Shown here one piece after another: positions 56,816 through 64,000 of a stretch of DNA of 64,000 bases. Position 1 is the first letter of the stretch. Each line of letters starts with the position of its first letter. The DNA comes from Lytechinus pictus (Eukaryota; Echinodermata; Echinoidea; Temnopleuroida; Toxopneustidae), in NCBI RefSeq assembly GCF_037042905.1, contig NC_087252.1, forward strand, positions 17,232,701 to 17,296,700, in the 5' to 3' direction. The notes beneath the pieces were generated by a model. The model was given only the letters and a program-made list of their open reading frames with translations, was not told the DNA's origin and did not search any database. The translations under genes were made by a program, and so were the position numbers.

Positions 56816-57798
56816 TCATAATAGATATCCGGCGTTCACATTCCAGGAATCATATAGAATATAGGCTGTACATGTAAATACTTTGCTTTCGCGGTATACA
56901 TGTATTAAAATGGAAATATACTTATTGGAAAATTATATCTCTCATCACTTCCAGCTTATTACTAGTATTTTTATCCTGTCAACTTTGCATCATTTGCATC
57001 ACGCATCTCACGTTTCAGCGAAAGTTTGTTGACCCAAAGGTTTGTATAGCCTTCTTCCAAACACTCATTCAATAAATTGTAAATCTCCTTCATTCATATT
57101 TATTTTCATCTGTAAAATAAAAAAAAAGGGTGTTGGATAAAAGATATTACTTTTCTTTAGGAAGCAAAATATAACCATAGGAGTATAAATTATCATCGCA
57201 AGACATTTGCCTGGGAAAAAAAATATGTTCAGCTCTTTGAACGTTTATGTTTCGATCAGCTGTGCGAACTGTACGGTACGGTACAAGCGCCTATAATAAT
57301 AGCTAGCTCGGATGCGATCTTACTCCCTGCCATGCATGCCATCACCTGTGTGGTATGAGTGTCACACGGTGAGTTGAGAGCGAGCAGCGGAGCATCACAG
57401 TGATTTTCTAAGCCAGAGAAAATAATTGTAAGTAATTCATTTGCCGTTATATTGAGGGAATTCGTGCAAGAGGTTCTGAAGGTTATAATATATGTGTCCG
57501 TGTGTAACCGTATGATTATGATCATGTCTTGACTTGACTTGAGTTTGGGCGAGAAGAGCGAGGCGAGTGAAGTCTGAAGTCAGAGATGATGCGACTGCGC
57601 GGGGCGGCGCGGCTGGAGCTGAGTTTGGAATTGGAGAACAGATTGTCTGATGTTTATAAGTATTCCTTTTTGCAGGTGTGCGTGCACTGATCATGATGTA
57701 ATATAAAGATCCAAGTGCAAGGCTCTTGGAATATGGGCAAAATGTTAGGTTGATTTTGTTAATTGATCTATTTTTCACGGGGTCCTGCTGCCTATACA
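56816..57798. other. Unassigned DNA with a small GC-rich patch
   Basis: Mostly unassigned. Positions 57540-57625 are locally rich in CG and GAG (GCGCGGGGCGGCGCGGCTGG), unusual for this window. No exon can be supported. Confidence 0.35.
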
Positions 57799-57806
57799 CA
57801 CAAAGC

Positions 57807-58356
57807 CCCGGGGGGGCCACTTCCATTGACGAGTGGATACCATGCGCGACCATGGGGTCTCGAAAAGCACCCTAAACACGTAATTTCCATATTCTGAAAA
57901 TGCACCCCTTAACAGGTATTGGCGTGTGAAACCCTACCCTTAACAAGTATTGGGAACAAAACGATACCCTTGGCAAATATTCCCTGAAATGAGCCCCTAA
58001 ACAAGTACAGGAATATTTTATTGCTATGTCACGGGTCCTTAGGTCGTCTGTTTTCATTTGGTTTATAGTACGACCCCACTTCCACACCTCGCGCAAATCG
58101 GACTCTAAACACGTGTTGGGGCAAAAAGGACATCCTTTATAAAACATTTTAATTTTGTTTTATCATCCCCGCAAATTTGACCCTAAACACGTAACTTTCC
58201 TAGCGAAATAGATACCCTTTTTTCATTATTTTTGTGTTTTTGACACCCTTATCACGTTACGTACGTAACGTGCCCTATCTTGAAAAAGACATCCTTTTTA
58301 CGTGTTTTTTTGGTCGCGCATGGTATCCACTCGTCAATGTAAGTGGCCCCCCCGGG
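57807..58356. mobile_element. hAT-like MITE with perfect 8-bp duplication CACAAAGC
   Basis: CACAAAGC at 57799-57806 and 58357-58364 flanks a 550-bp element. Its terminal inverted repeats run about 46 bp with one mismatch (CCCGGGGGGGCCACTT then CATTGACGAGTGGATACC and ATGCGCGACC). CACCCTAAACACGTAA-like units repeat inside. No transposase. Confidence 0.92.
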
Positions 58357-58549
58357 CACAAAGCATCCCCAGGAAAATCTTGGGGGCGCTTCAGCACCCC
58401 TACCCCCTTCCCAGGTACTGCCATGGGTTACCCCCTCTACTCCAAACTTGAGTCTTGGGATGATAATGTTGTAGATGGTGGTAAGGGGGGGGGGGTGTAT
58501 AGAGATGAAATAAGTTGTATATTGATCATTGTTGTGCAGTGGACTGAGT

Positions 58550-59540
58550 GAAACACGATTTAATTTTTATTAAATCTCAATCTGTGAATTTAGATTTCTG
58601 GAGTTTGAATTGTTAGAAGTAAATGAACAGTGCCTAGAAAGTCTAGCGCCCTATCCGTTAACTACTACAATCTGCACTTATATGATTGCATGTTTTGTTC
58701 ACAGTTCACTGTTTGAGAAGAGTTGTATGATGAGGATAAATGAACATATATAGCCATATAGGATAGAGTTGAATATTTAGGCCTATAATTTTGAAACCAT
58801 ATAGAAGGCCAAGTTTTTATTAATAGGAAAAGAAAATATGGATTAAAGTGTGGTTTGTACATGTACTTGTAATTCAAGGCATATCCATTTTATGATATGG
58901 ATTGATTGGTGGATACCATTTATTTGATTTAAACTGCCAAATTTTTTAATCACCTCTGAAACATACATTGTTTAAATTTTATTTTTGCCTAGCCCAAAAT
59001 TGTTAGCAATTTTCTTTGCATACAATTCACACTATGCTTTGCACTCTAGAGACAGAATTGATAATATAATGCAAAATATGACCATGAGAATACAATGCAT
59101 GCAGCCAGACGTCAGACTGGCTGTGCCATTCATTGTCCTCTGTGGGCCCGGCCTGTCTTGGCGCTCTCTCTTTCTCTCTCTCTTCGCCTTTCTGTCTGGA
59201 AGCCCCTCTCTCCGTCTCTTTGTCTTTCTTTCTCTCCACATCACCGCTTCCTCTGACCTTTCTCCTGTCTACTCCTTTTATATACCTTGTTCCCTCACTC
59301 CCTTTCTTCTCTCTTTTTTTCTCTCCCTCTCTCCTAATTACTCCCTTTCTCCCCCTCTCTCCCTCTTTATTAACTGTTTCACCTGTCCCTTACTCTTCCT
59401 TTCTCTAAACATTGATTAATCTTTCCTTCTCTGCTCTCTTTCCCACTCTCTTCCCCTTTGTCCCCCTCTACATGTAGTTCTCTCTCTATACCTCTCTCTC
59501 ATCCGGCCACCTCACAATACATCCTACAGTACCCCCTCTC
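58550..59540. other. Intergenic with CT-rich tract
   Basis: No gene. Positions 59150-59520 are a pyrimidine-rich TCTCTCCCTC-type tract that generates short Leu/Ser open frames on the plus strand. Confidence 0.5.
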
Positions 59541-59541
59541 C

Positions 59542-59857
59542 CGTAGGCGGCGGAAGCGGGGACCTTCCCCCCTAAATTTGAGGTGGGGGGACAATCCCCC
59601 CTATTTTTGTTTTGTTTATAACCTTTTAATTTTTTTTTATTTTTTTTTTTGCATGTCAATTTTGTTTCCTCCGTCCCCCCTAAAATTTTTATAGCCCCCC
59701 CCCCCCTGAACTTTAGGTTGATATTCTTTTTTTTCTTTTTTGTCAACAAATTTGGTTGGTCCCCCCTAAAATTTTGGTTGGTAACTTTTTTTTTTTTTTT
59801 GGCTTGTTAAAAAATGTTAGTGGTCCCCCCTAATTTTTTGGGCTTCCGCCGCCAATG
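59542..59857. mobile_element. hAT-like MITE with 8-bp duplication CCCTCTCC
   Basis: CCCTCTCC at 59534-59541 and 59858-59865 flanks ends CGTAGGCGGCGGAAGC and GCTTCCGCCGCCAATG. The interior repeats TCCCCCCTAAATTT-type units. It landed in the pyrimidine-rich tract. Confidence 0.85.
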
Positions 59858-60447
59858 CCCTCTCCTGCTCTCATCTGATTATTGTACTGCCTCCACCTGT
59901 CATTCGTTTGTTTTAAATTAACTTTAGACAAGGATTTGTAAGTAGTAAATGTGAAAGCATATTAAAAAATGATGATTTCATACAGATAAACTACCCTTCA
60001 TTTATAAGTAGGCCTGCCATGCATGAGATAAATTGTATCAAGATCTTGTGGTTAATGTCAGACATCCAAGAATCATGTTCAGTCGACTAAACATGAATCA
60101 ACATTTCCTGTTTTTCTAGATTCATGACCAATGACCCTTCTTCATAACCTCTCAGAGGAAAGTGAACTCTGTAAAAAAAAGTTAATCTGAAAAAGAGGCT
60201 ACCTTTGATGATGTTATAAAGGAAATGGAATAAAAAAAGAGAAAGATGACTTGTTATTTCACTGTTTCATAATAGGCCATTGAAAAATTATCATTTGTTG
60301 AAATGATTTCTTTATTTTATAGTAGCCCCCTCCCAAAATATGAACCAAACAATACTTATGATGATCTGTTGAATCAGATTAAAGTAATATCGTATTTGTG
60401 GATTGCCAAATGATGTTTTAAGGAATCTTACTTTCTTTTATAGTTAA

Positions 60448-60793
60448 AGGTCAAGTCCACCCAAGAAAAATGTTAATTTGAATTTTAATAGAGAGAAATC
60501 AAACAAGCATACTACTAAAAATTTCATCAATATCGGATGTAGAAAGTTATGACATTTTAAAGTTTTGCTTATTTTTTACAAAACAGTTAAAGTCAAATAC
60601 AAAATGAATAGTGAGTGGGTGACGTCATCAGTACCCTCATTTGCATACCGGGATGTGCATATAACCATTTGAAACTTTAATATGTCATAACTTTCTACAT
60701 TTACATACAATATTTATGAAACCTTCAGTGTTATGCTTGTTGGATTTTTCTCCTGTTATTCAAAGAAACTTTTTGTTGGGGTGGACTTATCCT
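60448..60793 (+). mobile_element. GTCCACCC-type TTAA MITE, 346 bp, complete
   Basis: TTAA at 60444-60447 and 60794-60797 flank AGGTCAAGTCCACCC and GGGGTGGACTTATCCT. The arms include AAGTTATGACATTTTAAAGT and ACTTTAATATGTCATAACTT, and GACGTCATC lies near the centre. Confidence 0.85.
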
Positions 60794-60871
60794 TTAACTC
60801 TTTGCACGCTGAATTAATTTTTGGGGGATAATAATGACAATTGTTTCCATGTTATTTTCTTTAATTCAAGA

Positions 60872-61250
60872 CAGGGCGCTACATAAGCACTTGCCCGATT
60901 GCCCGGGGCAAGTAAAAGTTAGAGTCAGGCGAGTGTTTTGAAGTAAAGACCAAAACTACTTGCCCCAATTGGGCAAGCAAAATTCTCACAGTAGAATGAC
61001 CAAAATTACAGTAGGGTTGATATGTCAATATATTGACCCTAATTTTGGTCATGGCAGGCAAGATAAAATCACTTTGGAAAAAGAAATGCAATAACAAAGT
61101 AGATCAGTTCATGTCAAAAGAGAGAAAAAATCAATGTTTTATAAAAGTTAAAACCGCATAACTTTCTTTTGGAGAGGTTAAATCTTTTTTCAATGATTTT
61201 TTCAGGCAAGTGAAATAGATTTTTGGGCAAGTATATTCCAACTATTTAAC
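60872..61250. repeat. CTTGCCC/GGGCAAG dispersed repeat, copy 2
   Basis: GGCGCTACATAAGCACTTGC opens, then ACCAAAACTACTTGCCCC, GACCCTAATTTTGGTCAT and GGGCAAGTATATTCCAACTA as in 25063-25565. Confidence 0.7.
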
Positions 61251-61253
61251 TCT

Positions 61254-61325
61254 TTAAGAGCCATTGGCAGCTATAGTTGCCCATAGCCCTCTAGTGCCAT
61301 TGGCAGCTATAGTTGCCCAAGTAAC
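61254..61325 (+). repeat. ~40-bp tandem duplication
   Basis: GCCATTGGCAGCTATAGTTG followed by CCCA occurs twice, at 61260 and 61296. Confidence 0.8.
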
Positions 61326-64000
61326 TTTTTTTTGTTTTTAACCAATTTTACAGCCAGAAAATCAACACCATATTCTGTGTTTTTTATGTTGTTATATTGG
61401 CAAGGAATTCACAATTGATTTTGTCATATAAAAAATAGTGGTTTACATAGACATTTTTTGAGTAAAATGGCATTTTTGCATCATTATTTTGAAGAGTTGA
61501 TTTCGGATATTGCCGCGATCTGAATCAAGGTTTCCCCTATAGACACGTGTGATATAAAGGTTGTGTGTAGCAATACACGTACTTCTATGGGCAGAGCAAA
61601 GGCGAGTGTGCGAAGGCATTCAGCTCGGAATTGACCAATGACAGAGCGGTACGATGTCTCTCACCCAATGCTACTCGCCCATTCGCTATTGTTTTATGAA
61701 TATTCATGAGCTATCGATCGGGTCTATTGCAGGCCGATATGGTAGTATTCTTGTGTCAAGGCTTTTTTCTGCCTGCAAATGTGCAAGGTTTGGGGGAGAT
61801 TATTTTGGGGGAGGGGGGGGGGGGGGCGGGGGAAGGTCTCATACTTTGTTTTTTTTAGCATTCTCACAAAATTGTTCTCGTTATAAATATATGAGTAAAG
61901 AAGTCTGTCATTTCCAACTCTCGTCGCACTGCAATCATCACACTCATTATTTATTTATTCATTTATTATTGTTATTATCATTATCATAATTAGTATTACT
62001 ATTATCGTAATCATTATTTTCATTATTGTTATTATTATTATCATTATTCTTCTCCTTCACCTTCTTCTTATTAGTATTAATGTTATTGCCATCAGAATCA
62101 TCATCATCATTATGATTATTATTCAAAAATAATTGTTGTAATCATATCAAATGCATTCCTTCTGCAGCCAAACTCTCTCTTCATAAACTTAAGATCAGGT
62201 AAATAACGGTTCATATTCGTTTGTGTTTTTATAGCCCAAACCATTACAAAAAAAAATGACTGACATTGTTATGCTTATCAATATCATATTCAAACTTCTC
62301 ACAAAAATATGGATCGTTCAATATTCTCCTCTAATAAAATAGGAAGAAGCAACAAAAAATAAATGTGATGATTAAAACGGCCGATAATACCGCTTTATTC
62401 GTCTCAAGATTTATTTTTTTCAAGGTGGATGTTTTTCCTTTGCTAAATCAAACCATTGGTCAGAGAAAAAGTAAACGGAGTATGTACAGTAATATCAGAT
62501 GTTTTGAGGAAAAGAAAAGAAAGGGATACACTAACAAAACCGATCAGACCGACCTCTTAGTTGCTGCATCATTGACATCACTATCAAAGGGATTTTAAAA
62601 CGACTTTAGAGAGTAGAAATGAAAATGATAACGATGATAACGGGTTGAATATTACATTTCTTTATACCACGCATATTATTGTACACTATGTTATCTGAAC
62701 AAATTATTTCTTGTACCACGGATAGTGCTACGAGCTGGGGATGCCCTGGGCGGATGCAGGATTTTTCTGTAGGGGGGCAAATTGTTTTCTCTTTACCTGG
62801 GTCACCCATAAGAAATCAATACCGGAACCTTTGAAAGTATTAAAAAGTCAAATAAAAAGACGCGCGTGAGCCCCGATTTCTATGAACATCCTGTGCTAAA
62901 TTACTCTCCTAGATAATAGGTCAGGAGGGAGCGCGGATTAGAGATTCCTCATGAAAGAGAGTCTGGGCATCTATTGTTCATGACTTGGTGGCATGAACAA
63001 AAGAATGTAGTCGCGTAGAATGTTAACAGGTGGCTACTTTGGTCAGACCAGTAATACAGAACAAATAGGCCTATTTTCTTTTTGAAAATTTGTATTGATT
63101 TTTTTTTGTTTGTAACTGATCTGCATTCCCTCTTCTTTGATTCACGAAAACTAAACTTTTTTTTCTTACTTCTGCGCACTTTGCCAAGAACGCCTATATT
63201 ATTTTGTGGGATTTTATACCCCAAACTTGTAAGTATTGAATCTGTCCGACCTCTCTTTATCTATATTTCAATATATCATCTTCAGTTCTTTTATATTTTG
63301 TCTCCTTTTGACTGGCAATAACTTTGTTTGTTACACTGCGAATAAAAAAATTACAGAGTCTTATTTAGAAGACTACACGAATGAAAGGGTACGGTTGGCC
63401 GCACTTTGAAGATACATGGCTCTAATATAGTATTGTGTGTGGATCGCAGCTGTGCTGTGATTGGTTACTTGATCGACGACAATGCCCTTTTTTGGAAAAG
63501 GTCGCTTTCAATTGCGTGTGTATATACATACTCTCTCGTACTTCAGAGGAAATAACTTGAATAGCAAAATAGTATTTCATTCAAAAGAGCATTATTTTTC
63601 GTTATTTCTGTTTGTTCAATTTCATCAATAGATACGTCATTTGAAAGGGTAAACATTGAACTTTCATTTTATCTTCTTAATTTCTTGGTATCTCTACAAT
63701 TCCTCAGGTTATTTACTCTTTGAAATGTTCATAAAATCATAATTTTCTAGGTTTTACTTATTGAAAAAAAAACGATGTAAAATATTACATCTTTTCTCCA
63801 TTTTTCCAGACACGAATATGAAAGATAATAACACGACCATAAAGCCCATGAACCATGCATCATTTCATGTGTAGAAGGTTTTATTATACAACGTACGGGT
63901 AAAGAATTATGACCATTTTAAAATCAGTCACTGCTCACGTTTCGGTCAATTTAGGATTCCCTCGAATATCCCTGGCAGTAGAGGGGTATTGGGCCTGGCA
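61326..64000. other. Intergenic, nothing recognised
   Basis: Contains a G-run (about 61793-61838), an ATT/CAT microsatellite (about 61940-62130), and a GGGCGGATGCAGGATTTTTC element end near 62750. No exon or RNA gene could be supported. Confidence 0.45.

Overview
The window is animal nuclear DNA: AT-rich, intron-rich, and packed with short non-autonomous DNA transposons, SINE-like units, microsatellites and homopolymer runs. The repeat style suggests an echinoderm, most likely a sea urchin: TTAA-flanked MITEs opening with GTCCACCCC or GTACTCC, AGGTCAAAGGTCA tandem units, GCGCGAAGCGCGAGC elements and TTCCGAAGGTTCG arrays. That assignment rests on recalled family resemblance and was not searched.

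Two multi-exon genes were assembled by hand, both on the + strand. The first (3989-26083) is ODR4, an ER-anchored factor for GPCR maturation. Twelve coding exons join in consistent phase into 458 codons plus a stop, close to the roughly 454 residues of the human protein. They include a 37-nt microexon and a last exon encoding the C-terminal membrane anchor. A pyrimidine-rich 3' region with an AATAAA follows.

The second (33721-47721) has eight coding exons and predicts a 789-residue secreted protein. Its plan is signal peptide, then VWC domain plus a ~145-residue module, repeated three times, with a Thr/Pro and Gly-Lys linker before the last pair. All seven introns are phase 1. I can put no family name to the module (TTS-x-x-G-x-x-LWK core, VDQ-[VI]-L, C-x6-C, C-x5-C). 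It is the best candidate here for something undescribed.

The rest is mobile-element stratigraphy. Several MITEs keep recognisable 8-bp target duplications (hAT-like), others TTAA (piggyBac-like) or TA (Tc1/mariner-like). Many are nested, so relative insertion order can be read directly. Just past the second gene lies a 3.87-kb imperfect palindrome (48219-52088) with a ~300-bp MITE on its axis. From about 52.1 kb to the end I found no supportable protein gene, only repeats, microsatellites and unassigned DNA.
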